From Flavobacterium sp. N3904 (GTDB taxonomy: Bacteria > Bacteroidota > Bacteroidia > Flavobacteriales > Flavobacteriaceae): a stretch of 64,000 nt of DNA. The DNA lies in the NCBI RefSeq assembly GCF_025947305.1, contig NZ_CP110009.1, positions 930,001-994,000 of the forward strand, read 5' to 3'. Shown piece by piece: positions 43,435-53,262 of this stretch. Position numbers and translations under genes: made by a program. The notes under the pieces were generated by a model. It made no database searches, was not told where the DNA came from, and saw only the letters and a program-made list of their open reading frames with translations. The first letter of the stretch is position 1. Each line of letters opens with the position of its first letter.

Positions 43435-44124
43435 TTAAACGTCTAATAACTTTAAGACTTCTGTTATTTTTTCGAATGCCTGAAAGTTTTTATGTTCTAC
43501 CTTATGATCTATTTTTTCATGTGCCCAAGTAGTATGAAAAGGTATGTGAACGGCGTATCCGCCAATGGCCAAAACAGGCAAAACATCCGATTTTAAGGAA
43601 TTCCCAATCATAAAAAATTCCTCAGGTTGTATCTCTAATCGTTTAAGTAAATCCGAATAATCCACTTCCTGCTTGTCTGACATCACTTCGATATGATGGA
43701 AATAATGTCCCAAACCCGAATTGTGTAATTTTCTTCGTTGATCCAGTAAGTCGCCTTTGGTGGCAACCACCAATTTGTATTTTCCATGCAAAGCTTCCAG
43801 CGTTTCCTCAACGCCATCCAACAAGACAATTGGTTTTTCGAGTAATTCTTTTCCGTATTGAATGATTTTTTCGACAACTTCAATTGGAATCGTATTGTTC
43901 GAGATCCTCATAGCCGCTTCGATCATTGATAGAATATATCCTTTGATGCCGTAACCGTACAATTTGAGATTGTCGATTTCTATCTTGAATAACTCTTTCG
44001 AAATTCCCTGATGCGACAAATAATCTTCCATCAAACCACAGAATTTTTTCTCGGTTTCATCAAAATACGTTTCGTTGATGAATAAAGTATCATCAGCGTC
44101 GAAGGCGATTACTTTTAGGTTCAT
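43435..44124 (-). CDS. HAD-superfamily phosphatase
   Basis: 229 residues. Motif I DADDTL (Asp9, Asp11), motif II in LVVATKGD, motif III Lys in the DQRRKL region and motif IV EEFFMIGNSLKSDV. Cap is helical (C1). Hydrolyses a phosphate ester; substrate unknown. It follows metG on the same strand after a hairpin. Confidence 0.9.
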   Translation of the reverse strand: MNLKVIAFDADDTLFINETYFDETEKKFCGLMEDYLSHQGISKELFKIEIDNLKLYGYGIKGYILSMIEAAMRISNNTIPIEVVEKIIQYGKELLEKPIVLLDGVEETLEALHGKYKLVVATKGDLLDQRRKLHNSGLGHYFHHIEVMSDKQEVDYSDLLKRLEIQPEEFFMIGNSLKSDVLPVLAIGGYAVHIPFHTTWAHEKIDHKVEHKNFQAFEKITEVLKLLDV

Positions 44125-44137
44125 GGTTTATTTATTT

Positions 44138-44181
44138 ACTGCTGATTCGCTGATCATTTTTATAATCTGCGAATCAGCGGT
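44138..44181 (-). terminator. Hairpin between metG and the HAD gene
   Basis: GCTGATTCGC (44141-44150) pairs perfectly with GCGAATCAGC (44169-44178); three more positions extend the stem with one G-T pair. On the minus strand it follows the metG stop; a moderate T content follows, so termination may be partial. Confidence 0.5.
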
Positions 44182-44186
44182 TATTT

Positions 44187-46247
44187 TTAATTTATTGTCT
44201 CCCCATTCCCGACACCTTCTGCATCAGGATTTACGAAAACTAGTTTCCCTTCGGCATTGGTAGTCATCAAAATCATTCCCTGACTTTCTACACCGCGAAG
44301 ATTTCTTGGGGCTAAGTTTACGAGAACGGTTACGCGTTTCCCAATAATATCTTCTGGATTAAAACTCTCGGCAATTCCAGAAACTATGGTACGAACATCA
44401 ATTCCAGTATCTACTTTCAAAATCAAAAGCTTGTTGGCTTTTGGCATTTTCTCTGCTTCCAGAATGGTTCCCACACGAATATCCATTTTGGCAAAATCCT
44501 CAAACTGGATTAAGTCTTTTTGAGGTTCGGCTACTTTATTTTCAGCTTTATTGGCGGTTTTAGTCGCTTCCAGTTTATCAATTTGCTTTTGGATTTCCTC
44601 GTCTTCAATTTTAGAAAACAACAACTCAGCTTCACCTATTTGGTGACCTGATGGAATTAAACCAGAACTATCCGTAATGGTTTTCCAGTCTAAAGGCGAT
44701 TCAATTTTTAAGATTCTTGATAATTTTGTCGCTGTAAATGGCAAGAAAGGTTCACAAAGCGAACTCAATGCCGCAGCAATTTGCAAAGCCACATACATCT
44801 GCGTTTGAACACGAGCTGGATCGGTTTTGACCATTTTCCAAGGTTCTTCGTCAGCTAAGTATTTATTTCCAAGTCTGGCCACATTCATCATTTCGCCAAG
44901 AGCTTCTCTAAAACGGTATCTTTCCAGTGAACTCGAAATCACGGCTGGATACGCTTTCAATTCGGTCAAAGTAGCTTCGTCAACTTGTGATAATTCGTTT
45001 GGTTGAGGTACAATTCCTTCGTAATATTTATTGGTCAAAACCACCACCCTATTAATGAAATTACCATAAATCGCTACCAATTCGTTGTTATTTCTCGCCT
45101 GAAAATCTTTCCAGGTAAAATCATTGTCTTTAGTTTCAGGAGCGTTTGATGTTAATGCATAACGCAAAACATCCTGTTGGTTCGGAAATTCTTCCAAATA
45201 TTCGTGCAACCAAACCGCCCAGTTTTTAGAAGTCGACAATTTATTTCCTTCCAAATTCAAGAACTCATTCGCAGGCACATTATCGGGCAAAATATAGCTT
45301 CCTTCGGCTTTTAGCATCGCCGGAAAAATTACACAGTGAAAAACAATATTGTCTTTCCCAATAAAGTGAACCAATTTTGTGTCTTGATCTTTCCAGTAGG
45401 GTTCCCAATCTTTTCCTTCGCGCAAAGCCCACTCTTTCGTAGACGAAATATAACCAATTGGTGCATCAAACCATACGTATAATTTTTTTCCTTCGGCACC
45501 TTCTACAGGAACATCAATTCCCCAATCCAAGTCACGAGTTACGGCACGAGGTTCCAATCCGCCATCAATCCATGATTTTACTTGTCCGTAAACGTTCGGT
45601 TTCCAGTCATTTTTATGTCCAACAAGAATCCATTCATTTAGGAAATCCGAATAACGATCCAAAGGTAAAAACCAGTGTTTAGTCGATTTCAAAATAGGAG
45701 TTTCTCCCGTAATGGTCGATTTTGGGTTGATTAAGTCGGTTGCATTTAGTGTGGAGCCACATTTTTCGCATTGATCGCCATAGGCTTCTTCGTTGCCACA
45801 TTTCGGACAAGTTCCCACCACAAAACGGTCTGCCAAAAACTGATCGGCTTTGGCGTCGTACAATTGCTCAGTTACTTCTTCTATAAAATCGCCTTTATCA
45901 TATAGTGTTCTAAAAAATTCCGAAGCGGTATCGTGATGAATTTTTGCCGAAGTTCTGGAATAATTGTCAAATGAAATACCGAAATCAGAGAACGATTTTC
46001 TAATAATTCCATCGTATTTATCGATTACTTCCTGTGGCGTAATGCCTTCTTTTTTGGCTTTCATCGAAATGGCAACGCCGTGTTCGTCGCTTCCGCAAAC
46101 AAACAAAACGTCTCTTCCCTGCAAACGCAAATAGCGCGAATAAATGTCCGAAGGCACGTAAACCCCCGCCAAATGACCAATGTGTATAGGTCCGTTTGTA
46201 TAAGGCAATGCCGCTGTAATGGTATATCTTTTTGGATTCTGTAACAT
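44187..46247 (-). CDS. metG: Methionine-tRNA ligase
   Basis: 686 residues. HIGH at 22-25 ([11 protein letters not shown]), zinc-binding CPKCG...CEKCG knuckle, KMSKS loop as KLSTSKNW, and a C-terminal EMAP/Trbp-like tRNA-binding domain (from [11 protein letters not shown]). Charges tRNA-Met. Typical of the Bacteroidota length. Promoter -7 box at 46267-46274. Confidence 0.97.
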   Translation of the reverse strand: MLQNPKRYTITAALPYTNGPIHIGHLAGVYVPSDIYSRYLRLQGRDVLFVCGSDEHGVAISMKAKKEGITPQEVIDKYDGIIRKSFSDFGISFDNYSRTSAKIHHDTASEFFRTLYDKGDFIEEVTEQLYDAKADQFLADRFVVGTCPKCGNEEAYGDQCEKCGSTLNATDLINPKSTITGETPILKSTKHWFLPLDRYSDFLNEWILVGHKNDWKPNVYGQVKSWIDGGLEPRAVTRDLDWGIDVPVEGAEGKKLYVWFDAPIGYISSTKEWALREGKDWEPYWKDQDTKLVHFIGKDNIVFHCVIFPAMLKAEGSYILPDNVPANEFLNLEGNKLSTSKNWAVWLHEYLEEFPNQQDVLRYALTSNAPETKDNDFTWKDFQARNNNELVAIYGNFINRVVVLTNKYYEGIVPQPNELSQVDEATLTELKAYPAVISSSLERYRFREALGEMMNVARLGNKYLADEEPWKMVKTDPARVQTQMYVALQIAAALSSLCEPFLPFTATKLSRILKIESPLDWKTITDSSGLIPSGHQIGEAELLFSKIEDEEIQKQIDKLEATKTANKAENKVAEPQKDLIQFEDFAKMDIRVGTILEAEKMPKANKLLILKVDTGIDVRTIVSGIAESFNPEDIIGKRVTVLVNLAPRNLRGVESQGMILMTTNAEGKLVFVNPDAEGVGNGETIN

Positions 46248-46266
46248 AATTCAGTTTAATTTGTTG

Positions 46267-46274
46267 CAAAAATA
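46267..46274 (-). promoter_or_regulatory. Promoter -7 box of metG
   Basis: Minus strand TATTTTTG, exact TAnnTTTG, 20 bases before the ATG at 46247. Confidence 0.55.
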
Positions 46275-46287
46275 AGCAATTATTTAT

Positions 46288-46327
46288 TGTCATACTGAGT
46301 GAAGTCAGAGGATTAGAAGCTAATCCC
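46288..46327. repeat. REP-like intergenic sequence
   Basis: TTGTCATACTGAGTGAAGTCAGAGGATTAG has the form of the GTCATxCTGAGxGAAGTC repeats widely scattered in Bacteroidota genomes. Only one copy is in this window, so its repetitive nature is from general knowledge. Confidence 0.45.
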
Positions 46328-46545
46328 ACTATCTATTGTAAATATATACACTGAACTTCACTGAAAATAAAATTATGTTCTGTACTCTTATTGCTTTTTA
46401 AAGAAAAAAAAGATTACTGCCCTCGAAGGAAACTAGAAATCACTTAAAGCCCAAAATAATAATGCAAATACTATCCATAATTATATAACAGTCTTCAGAC
46501 ACTCTAAAGTTAATTTAGCCATTATTAATTCTAAATAAATAGAAC

Positions 46546-46965
46546 ATGAAAAGTAAAAGCATATTATTTGCATTTGTATTAAGTATCGGATTATTTGCAG
46601 CGTCTTGTAATTCTAATGATGAAAACGAAGGAGACACATTAGCTCCCTTAGAAGGTAAATGGAGTATTGTCAAAGTTGGTACCAATACTAATGGTGTAGA
46701 AACATTGGTTGACCCACCACAAAATACAGCTGGTTGTGACCATGATTTTATTGATTTAAAGATTAATAATTCATTAGTTTCAGGAGATTATGATTCCACT
46801 GTGAGTCCATGTGCACTAACAACTATGTCAGGAACGTATTCAAAAGGAGACAGTAAAGTAACAATTGTTTTAAATGGTGTAACAACAACTTATGATATTG
46901 TTAATCTTACACTTACTGATTTAAAGTTAAAAAACGGTAACGAAATCAAAGTTTACATCAGATAA
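46546..46965 (+). CDS. Small lipocalin-like lipoprotein
   Basis: 139 residues with a lipobox (GLFAASC, Cys21) and a mature domain beginning LEGKWSIVKV, which is the lipocalin-like start; a series of beta strands follows to NEIKVYIR. Two Cys (in AGCDHDF and SPCALTT) could form a disulfide. Ligand unknown. A strong terminator follows. Confidence 0.82.
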   Translation: MKSKSILFAFVLSIGLFAASCNSNDENEGDTLAPLEGKWSIVKVGTNTNGVETLVDPPQNTAGCDHDFIDLKINNSLVSGDYDSTVSPCALTTMSGTYSKGDSKVTIVLNGVTTTYDIVNLTLTDLKLKNGNEIKVYIR

Positions 46966-47012
46966 TTCATTTATTTAGGTGTCAGAAACTGCATCTTTAG
47001 GGATGTAGCTTG

Positions 47013-47054
47013 AAAACGGAAGTGACTTTTTAAAAGTTATTTCCGTTTTTTTTT
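47013..47054 (+). terminator. Terminator of the lipocalin-like gene
   Basis: AAAACGGAAGTGACTTTT (47013-47030) pairs with 47032-47049 with two G-T type positions; a run of T follows. Confidence 0.85.
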
Positions 47055-47115
47055 ATGAATGATAAGCAAATACGCTTTTGAAAGGGAAAACAGTGCTTTT
47101 AAGAGGCCTTTATTT

Positions 47116-47123
47116 TATATTTG
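47116..47123 (+). promoter_or_regulatory. Promoter -7 box of the 50-residue gene
   Basis: TATATTTG, exact TAnnTTTG, 29 bases before the ATG at 47153. Confidence 0.6.
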
Positions 47124-47152
47124 CAAACTGTAATCATCGAAGCTTATAAATT

Positions 47153-47305
47153 ATGGCAAAAGGACCCGAAAAAAATACTAAAAACAAAGCTTTGCACACC
47201 AAATTACTCAATCGAAAAAAGACTAAACTTCAGGAAGAGAAAAAAGCACAAGCCTTGCGCTTGAAAGCTTTAGTAACAAAAATGAATCAGAAAAAAGAGG
47301 AGTAG
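47153..47305 (+). CDS. Small basic protein (50 residues)
   Basis: The frame MAKGPEKNTKNKALHTKLLN... to KKEE is open for 50 codons, very Lys-rich with a probable helix from residue 20 on. An exact promoter box precedes it and it is preceded by a terminator, so it is transcribed alone. I do not recognise it; nucleic-acid binding is a guess based only on charge. The next gene starts 88 bases later. Confidence 0.65.
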   Translation: MAKGPEKNTKNKALHTKLLNRKKTKLQEEKKAQALRLKALVTKMNQKKEE

Positions 47306-47393
47306 TAGGTTTGATGTCAGATAAATCATTTTGTATTTCTTTTCTGTTTTTATTTAACTGAAATTTGTATCAAATAGTCAAACACCTAAAAAT

Positions 47394-47933
47394 ATGGAAT
47401 TCGGCAGAATAATAGTTTCAGAAACAACTTTTAATAGTGGCAATCTTCAAGATGTTGTTCACTCCAATATTTCGGTAATCAATTTAATGCGGGAGGAAGG
47501 CGTGAATGACGATTTAATTCACGAAGATGCTTTGATGAGTTATTACTTGGATTATTATTACTCTCAATATGTTTCCGGAAATTTTGCCCAATTTGTACAT
47601 CATTCCGGTTGGAATAAAGAATTGAACGAATTGCTGGAAGAAGGCTTGACATTAATTGGTGCCGAAAAGCATTTGGCATTATTTCAGCAGCAATCCAAAA
47701 AAGTAAAACTAATGAGCAGCGTAAAGCTCAATAAGTTCCTAAAAGGAAAGTTGGAAGGTGTCAATCCAACGAGAGATTTACTCAACAACGATACTTTTTT
47801 CGAATTAGAAGAAAATCTGGTTACTTTGAATGCCAATTTTCTAAAAACACACCCCGATTTCGAAGTACTTTCGGTAGACGATATGTTTGCCACTTTAGAA
47901 GAATTTGTGGGTCATGAGATTAAAAGAGAATAG
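47394..47933 (+). CDS. DMP19-family-like protein
   Basis: 179 residues, mainly helical and acidic. The segment SYYLDYYYSQYVSGNFAQFVHHSGWN matches the DMP19 (DUF4375) pattern of a Tyr-rich helix followed by GGFxQFxxNSGWN. Cytoplasmic; DMP19 proteins have been linked to DNA mimicry or partner binding in Neisseria, but no role is known in this group. Confident in the gene, moderately in the family. Confidence 0.75.
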   Translation: MEFGRIIVSETTFNSGNLQDVVHSNISVINLMREEGVNDDLIHEDALMSYYLDYYYSQYVSGNFAQFVHHSGWNKELNELLEEGLTLIGAEKHLALFQQQSKKVKLMSSVKLNKFLKGKLEGVNPTRDLLNNDTFFELEENLVTLNANFLKTHPDFEVLSVDDMFATLEEFVGHEIKRE

Positions 47934-48042
47934 GCTAGTTATTTCGCAAAGAAACACTAAGAAAAAACCGTGAAGGTACACGAAGATTTCTCTAAATCTT
48001 TCAAAAAAACTTTGCGAATGGCTGTGACTCTTCGTGTTATTG

Positions 48043-49959
48043 TTATTTCTTCACAAATTTCAATTTCATCGTGCCAGAATCCGTTTGCACATTCATAAAA
48101 TAAACCCCAGACGGCCATGTGCTAATATCCCAGCTCGTTACCGAATTGGTTGATTTTATTTTTTGTCCAGCCACATTATAAAAGACTGTTTTTTTAATCG
48201 TTATGCCACTTGAGAGATTGAGCGCAAGAATATCATTAAGTTGATTTAATGATATTTGTGCCGTTGTCAATTCGAAATTTTCATTTCCTAATGTTGCCGT
48301 ATTCCCTTTGGAAATGATGTTTTTATTAGGGTCAAAAGTGATACTCGATATCGTAAAAGGCACATTTTCTATAAAACTTTCCCCATTCGCGGTATTGTTC
48401 AAAACCAAATCCAATTGTTGGCCTCCAGTTCCGAAAACACGAATAGGGACCGGCATTTCAAAAAAGGAAACCGATGCATCCGATTGTGTCTGATTGATTG
48501 TAAATTTGGCTTGACCGCCAGATAAATTTTGGGCTGTAATAGTATAAATAGGATAGCCTTGATTGTAAATCCAATCGTTAAAAAACTCCGTCAAACTACT
48601 GCCATAAACGGCTTCCAAATGGGATTGCAAATCGGGAGTTTTGGCGTATTTGTAGGCTAGATTTGCATCTTTCAAATAATTTTTCAATCCTTGAAAAAAC
48701 AAAGCGTCTCCCATTTTGAAACGCAGCATATTCAAGACCATCGCCCCTTTATTATACGTTAATCGAGTGCTGAAAATCCTATTGGTATCTGTAAGATCAG
48801 CATCAGATAAATAGACTGCTCCATTGGTTTGGGAGGTAATGCTATTAATCATTTTGTTTTTTTCGGTTACAAAAGCAGCTTGACCGTCAAAATTCTCAAT
48901 TACCAATGCGGCAACATAAGTCGCAAAACCTTCGTTGAGCCAAATGTCTTTCCAACTGCCACAAGTGATTTTGTCTCCAAACCACTGATGCGCCATTTCG
49001 TGGGCAATTAATCCTCTTCCAAAACTTACCATAAACGAAACTGTAGTGTGTTCCATTCCGCCACCCCAACCAAATTGCGCGTGACCATATTTTTCGGCGT
49101 GAAAGGGATAAATTTCAAATAGGCTTTCGTATAAATTTAGTATCAAAGGCGTCTGATCCAATAGTGTTTGCGCCGAAGGCAAAGTCTCTGGATAGATGTA
49201 ATTAATGATTGGATATTGATTGGGTGCTGTTCCTCCTGTTTGATTGTATAAGCTATAATTGGTTACTGCAATAGCAACCAAATAAGCTGGAATAGGATAG
49301 CCATGATGAAAGTGAGTCGTTTTATTGGCACCATTAATCACTGGCGCTTCCGGTTCTACACCATTGGCGACGCTTACATATTGGGATGGTGCTGTAATAT
49401 AAACATCGATGGCATCTGCTTTGTCATTCAAATCCTGTTTGCAAGGCCACCAATCTCGGGCGCCATAAGGCTCAGATAAAGTATATAAAACGGGAGAACT
49501 ATTGTGAGTCGAAGTTGTAAAAGCCTGTTCTCCATTTGCGGGAGCGCCAGAATAAGCAATAACAACAGTGGCTGAGGTTCCGGCATTTAGCGTACTTGGT
49601 AAAGTGATTACCAATTCGTTATTGGTGTTTTGAATAAATGTTAAAGGTAACCCCTCTTTGGTAACAGAACTTACTGTCAATTGATTGGTTAAGTCAAAAG
49701 TTACGGTGGCAAGATTAGTCAGCGCCGTAAAAGTAGTCGTCACTTTTCCAGCAATAAAATAACTCGCCGGATCAACCGTAAACTCCAACTTATGATACGT
49801 AATGTCATAATTTTGAGTATTGGGATTGACCAATAAATTCATCTTCTTACTGGCCATTTTCATCTCCGAATGTACAATTTCATCCAGTTGTAGATCATTT
49901 TTTTGAGCCGAAACTACAAACGCTGTAAAGAATAAAACAGAGAGTAACGTTGATTTCAT
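48043..49959 (-). CDS. Secreted M1-family metallopeptidase with T9SS-type tail
   Basis: 638 residues with a signal peptide (1-18). The M1 catalytic set is complete: GGGMEHTT, HEMAHQWFG with His320 and His324, and Glu343 in WLNEGFATY, followed by the conserved Tyr region. Removes N-terminal residues from peptides. The C-terminus (VFYNVAGQKIKS... SGVYFMNVQTDSGTMKLKFVKK) is a type A T9SS sorting domain lacking the YPNP start, so export by the type IX system is likely. Own promoter at 49978-49985. Confidence 0.93.
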   Translation of the reverse strand: MKSTLLSVLFFTAFVVSAQKNDLQLDEIVHSEMKMASKKMNLLVNPNTQNYDITYHKLEFTVDPASYFIAGKVTTTFTALTNLATVTFDLTNQLTVSSVTKEGLPLTFIQNTNNELVITLPSTLNAGTSATVVIAYSGAPANGEQAFTTSTHNSSPVLYTLSEPYGARDWWPCKQDLNDKADAIDVYITAPSQYVSVANGVEPEAPVINGANKTTHFHHGYPIPAYLVAIAVTNYSLYNQTGGTAPNQYPIINYIYPETLPSAQTLLDQTPLILNLYESLFEIYPFHAEKYGHAQFGWGGGMEHTTVSFMVSFGRGLIAHEMAHQWFGDKITCGSWKDIWLNEGFATYVAALVIENFDGQAAFVTEKNKMINSITSQTNGAVYLSDADLTDTNRIFSTRLTYNKGAMVLNMLRFKMGDALFFQGLKNYLKDANLAYKYAKTPDLQSHLEAVYGSSLTEFFNDWIYNQGYPIYTITAQNLSGGQAKFTINQTQSDASVSFFEMPVPIRVFGTGGQQLDLVLNNTANGESFIENVPFTISSITFDPNKNIISKGNTATLGNENFELTTAQISLNQLNDILALNLSSGITIKKTVFYNVAGQKIKSTNSVTSWDISTWPSGVYFMNVQTDSGTMKLKFVKK

Positions 49960-49977
49960 TTTTGTCTTTATTTAAAA

Positions 49978-49985
49978 CAAATATA
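49978..49985 (-). promoter_or_regulatory. Promoter -7 box of the M1 peptidase gene
   Basis: Minus strand TATATTTG, exact TAnnTTTG, 18 bases before the ATG. Confidence 0.55.
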
Positions 49986-50026
49986 ATGATTCTCAGCTAA
50001 GTTGAATATTCGATTAAAAAACATAA

Positions 50027-50057
50027 AAAAACCACCTGAATTATTCAGATGGTTTTT
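50027..50057 (-). terminator. Terminator of the first barrel paralogue
   Basis: AAAAACCACCTGA (50027-50039) with TCAGATGGTTTTT (50045-50057), one mismatch. Same core sequence as the terminator at 51003-51029. Confidence 0.8.
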
Positions 50058-50079
50058 GTTAAATTTTATTTTAGAAAGT

Positions 50080-50595
50080 TTAGAGTTTAAAAGTAACCCC
50101 TGCTTTGACACCACTGGTTACGGTTCCTCCTCCAAATTCTAGGTTAACCCCAAAGGTATTGCTAAAGAAATAGCGACCCCCTACTTGAAGTCCAACGCCA
50201 AAAGAAGTATTGTCTGGGTGTGGGTTGCTGCCGTAGTTATCATAAGTCCAAATGAAATAGGAAAGACTGCTACCGGCATAGCAATCAAATTTGCCTGGAA
50301 TATGCAACAAACTGTTGAAATGATAATTTCCGCTGACACCAAGGCCAATTGCAGAAGAGTCGTAGTAGGAGTTATAGTCTTTATAATAACAATGACCCTC
50401 AGACTGAAAAGAAATTTCGCCGCCAAGAGTAAAATCTTTGGCGATTCCGCAATCAATCCCAAAATAAAAAGGAACACCCCAGCCTGAAGATCCCAATCCT
50501 GCATTCAATTGAACTCGACCTGGTTCAAGAGGACTTTGTGCAAAAACACCAATTGACATAAAACCTAAAGCGACTACTAGAATATTTTTTTTCAT
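50080..50595 (-). CDS. Small outer-membrane beta-barrel protein, paralogue A
   Basis: 171 residues with a signal peptide (ending FAQ, about residue 20). Amphipathic strands alternate with Gly/Tyr-rich loops (LNAGLGSSGW, GVGLQVGGRYFF, NLEFGGG) and the chain ends in VKAGVTFKL, a barrel-closing strand. About half of its residues match the 172-residue neighbour at 51055-51573. Function unknown; an outer-membrane-protein-like beta barrel. Confidence 0.85.
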   Translation of the reverse strand: MKKNILVVALGFMSIGVFAQSPLEPGRVQLNAGLGSSGWGVPFYFGIDCGIAKDFTLGGEISFQSEGHCYYKDYNSYYDSSAIGLGVSGNYHFNSLLHIPGKFDCYAGSSLSYFIWTYDNYGSNPHPDNTSFGVGLQVGGRYFFSNTFGVNLEFGGGTVTSGVKAGVTFKL

Positions 50596-50753
50596 GTGAA
50601 GTTACTATTTGTTTGTTAATGGGACATAACATCGACACTCGTATTTATCACATCGATTATAGATAATTGGTCTTACATGATTTTCAATTGTATCCACAAG
50701 GTTCGGGATGAAATCATGGCGATTATATGATTTTTTCTTTACTAATCACAATA

Positions 50754-50761
50754 CAAACCTA
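50754..50761 (-). promoter_or_regulatory. Possible promoter -7 box of paralogue A
   Basis: Minus strand TAGGTTTG, exact TAnnTTTG; it implies a long leader of about 150 bases. Confidence 0.4.
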
Positions 50762-51002
50762 CTCCTTTTAGAAAAATTCCATTTTACACTTTTATATTTT
50801 TTACTTTCATAATTATCACTTTATACACCGAAAAAGGTTAGAAAATTATTTTTACTACTTTGACCAACAAATCCTTTATGGTTTCTTTTAAAAGAGTCAA
50901 CTTAACTGTTCTGTTAAAATTCTACTAATTCGAAAAATCAAATTCGATTGCGTCACCAAAGACAAATTTGCAATCCAGTTTGAGAGAATATTGTCCATAA
51001 AA

Positions 51003-51029
51003 AAACCACCTGATAGACTCAGATGGTTT
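51003..51029 (-). terminator. Terminator of the second barrel paralogue
   Basis: AAACCACCTGA (51003-51013) with TCAGATGGTTT (51019-51029), one mismatch, T-run on the minus strand. Confidence 0.8.
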
Positions 51030-51054
51030 CAATTAACCTTTAATTCTTTAAGGT

Positions 51055-51573
51055 TTATATTTTATAAGTGATACCAAATTTGGCTGTATTTACAGAGCTA
51101 CCTCCACCTAATTCAAGATTGACACCAAAATGATTATTGAAGAATACGCGACCACCCACTTGAACTCCAACATTTAAAGGGTCGTAACCTGGATTATAGT
51201 CTTTGTTGTCATAATTCCAAATATAACCTGTAACATTAGCACCAGCATAGAAATCAAATTTACTTGGCATATCCAATAATCTATTGAAATGGTAATTTCC
51301 ATTTGCTCCAATACCTACTGCAGAGTTATGGTTATTGTAGTAATTGTTACCATTGTTGTGATAGTCTTCATTATTTGTTAAAAAAGAAACTTGAGCTCCA
51401 AGTGTAACATCTCTTACAAGTCCATAATCGACACCAAAATAAAAGGGAATAAAACCCCTGTCTGAAAATCCAAGACCAGCATTCAGTTGAACACCGCCTT
51501 CTTCAAGGGGAGCTTGCGCAAAAACACCATTTGATATACAAACAAAAGCGACTAGTAAAATGATTTTTTTCAT
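51055..51573 (-). CDS. Small outer-membrane beta-barrel protein, paralogue B
   Basis: 172 residues with a signal peptide (ending FAQ). Shares with paralogue A the PLExGxVQLNAGLG start, PFYFGxDxG, the NYHFNxLLxxPxKFDxYAG stretch and GVQVGGRxFF. The loop after strand four is Asn/His-rich (NNEDYHNNGNNYYNNHNS). Promoter box at 51598-51605. Probable tandem duplication; role unknown. Confidence 0.85.
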   Translation of the reverse strand: MKKIILLVAFVCISNGVFAQAPLEEGGVQLNAGLGFSDRGFIPFYFGVDYGLVRDVTLGAQVSFLTNNEDYHNNGNNYYNNHNSAVGIGANGNYHFNRLLDMPSKFDFYAGANVTGYIWNYDNKDYNPGYDPLNVGVQVGGRVFFNNHFGVNLELGGGSSVNTAKFGITYKI

Positions 51574-51597
51574 GATTTTTTTTATTTATTTAATAGT

Positions 51598-51605
51598 ACA
51601 AACGT
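51598..51605 (-). promoter_or_regulatory. Promoter -7 box of paralogue B
   Basis: Minus strand TACGTTTG, exact TAnnTTTG, 25 bases before the ATG. Confidence 0.6.
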
Positions 51606-51786
51606 ACCATTTTTTAAATAATTGTTTATTGTAGTTTTATTTTTTTTTGTTTCATAATTATTGGTTTTTGATAATAAAACGATTCGGAAATTAGTTTGGT
51701 GACAATTAGAATATAAATTGAATTATTGTAAAATCAAAAAAAACAGCTCAAAACAAACTTTCTCCCGTTGTTAGCAAACATTTCCT

Positions 51787-51794
51787 TAAATTTG
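51787..51794 (+). promoter_or_regulatory. Promoter -7 box of serS
   Basis: TAAATTTG, exact TAnnTTTG. It lies downstream of the longest open start (51768), which supports the ATG at 51834. Confidence 0.6.
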
Positions 51795-51833
51795 CTTCCA
51801 TTATTATTAAAGTCGGGATTTAAAAATCAAACT

Positions 51834-53105
51834 ATGTTACAAATCGCATTTATTAGAGAGAATCAGGAGAAAGTAATCAACGCTTTGGCAAAAAGGAATA
51901 TGGATGCCAAATCAATCGTTGAAGAAGTGGTACAATTGGATGAAAAACGTCGCGCTACACAAGTAGAGCTTGACGGCATTTTATCTGAATCTAATAAATT
52001 ATCCAAAGATATTGGAGATTTGATGAAAGCGGGAGAGAAATCGAAAGCGGCAATTCTTAAAGAGAAAACAGTTCTGTTAAAAGAAAAAAGCAAAGTTCTA
52101 GCCGAAAACGCTGTTGTTTTAGCCAATGAACTAACCGAAAAATTATATACTTTACCTAACCTCCCAGCCGATATTGTTCCTGTTGGAAAAACGCCAGAAG
52201 ATAACCTGAACGTTTTTGAAGAAGGTGATATTCCGGTTTTGCATGAAGGCGCACAGCCACACTGGGAATTGGTAAAAAAATACGACATCATCGATTTTGA
52301 ATTGGGTGTGAAAATTACAGGAGCCGGTTTTCCCGTTTATAAAGGAAAAGGGGCTCGTTTGCAACGCGCTTTAATCAATTATTTCTTAGACAAAAACACA
52401 GATGCAGGTTACAAAGAAATGCAGGTTCCGCATTTGGTAAACGAAGCATCAGCTTACGGAACTGGGCAATTACCCGACAAAGAAGGGCAAATGTACCACG
52501 ACGCTACTGATGATTTGTATTTGATTCCGACGGCTGAGGTTCCGGTAACCAATATCTTTAGAGATGTTATTTTATCCGAAAATGAATTGCCAGTTAAATA
52601 CACAGGTTATACACCTTGTTTTCGTCGTGAAGCAGGTTCTTATGGAGCGCATGTACGCGGATTGAACCGTTTGCATCAGTTTGATAAAGTAGAAATTGTT
52701 CGTGTAGAGCATCCCGACAATTCGTATGCTGCATTAGATAATATGGTAGAACATGTGAAAAGCATTTTGCAGGAATTGAAATTACCGTATCGAATTTTAC
52801 GCCTTTGCGGCGGTGATATGGGATTTACATCGGCATTGACGTATGATTTTGAAGTATATTCTACAGCGCAGGAGCGTTGGTTGGAAATTTCATCCGTGTC
52901 TAATTTTGAGACTTTTCAGGCCAATCGTTTGAAATTGCGTTTCAAAGACAAGGACGGAAAAAACCAATTGGCACATACTCTTAACGGAAGCTCATTGGCA
53001 TTGCCAAGAGTTCTTGCCGGAATTTTAGAAAATTACCAAACTCCAGAAGGAATTGTAATTCCAGAGGTTTTACGTTCTTACTGCGGTTTTGATATTATAG
53101 ATTAA
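51834..53105 (+). CDS. serS: Serine-tRNA ligase
   Basis: 423 residues from ATG 51834 (MLQIAFIRENQEKVINAL, the standard start; an upstream ATG at 51768 precedes the promoter box). N-terminal coiled-coil arm for tRNA-Ser (about 30-100), then class II motifs: GAGFPVYKG, motif 2 CFRREAGSYG, and motif 3 LNGSSLALPRVLAGILENYQ. Typical length. A strong terminator follows. Confidence 0.97.
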   Translation: MLQIAFIRENQEKVINALAKRNMDAKSIVEEVVQLDEKRRATQVELDGILSESNKLSKDIGDLMKAGEKSKAAILKEKTVLLKEKSKVLAENAVVLANELTEKLYTLPNLPADIVPVGKTPEDNLNVFEEGDIPVLHEGAQPHWELVKKYDIIDFELGVKITGAGFPVYKGKGARLQRALINYFLDKNTDAGYKEMQVPHLVNEASAYGTGQLPDKEGQMYHDATDDLYLIPTAEVPVTNIFRDVILSENELPVKYTGYTPCFRREAGSYGAHVRGLNRLHQFDKVEIVRVEHPDNSYAALDNMVEHVKSILQELKLPYRILRLCGGDMGFTSALTYDFEVYSTAQERWLEISSVSNFETFQANRLKLRFKDKDGKNQLAHTLNGSSLALPRVLAGILENYQTPEGIVIPEVLRSYCGFDIID

Positions 53106-53136
53106 TTTAGTTTTCTCAAAAAAGTAGAAACTTTTT

Positions 53137-53193
53137 AAACCATTAAGAAATTTAGAAGCCTTCCGCTTCATCAACATAATTTCTTAATGGTTT
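53137..53193 (+). terminator. Terminator of serS
   Basis: Perfect 15-bp stem AAACCATTAAGAAAT (53137-53151) with 53179-53193, T-rich run after. Confidence 0.75.
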
Positions 53194-53262
53194 TAGAATT
53201 TTTATTTAAAATGTTTCATTATCGACTGATTCAATATAATCACTTTTACAAATGATTGCATT

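Larger units (their letters stand above)
50596..51054. other. Intergenic region between the two barrel paralogues
   Basis: 459 bases with no convincing gene on either strand. It holds the paralogue B terminator (51003-51029) at one end and a possible -7 box for paralogue A (50754-50761, minus TAGGTTTG) 160 bases from its start; otherwise AT-rich with nothing I can name. Confidence 0.6.

Noticed and set aside
46018..46329. 103-codon minus-strand frame starting in the region upstream of metG
   Set aside because: It overlaps metG in another frame and starts in a REP-like sequence.
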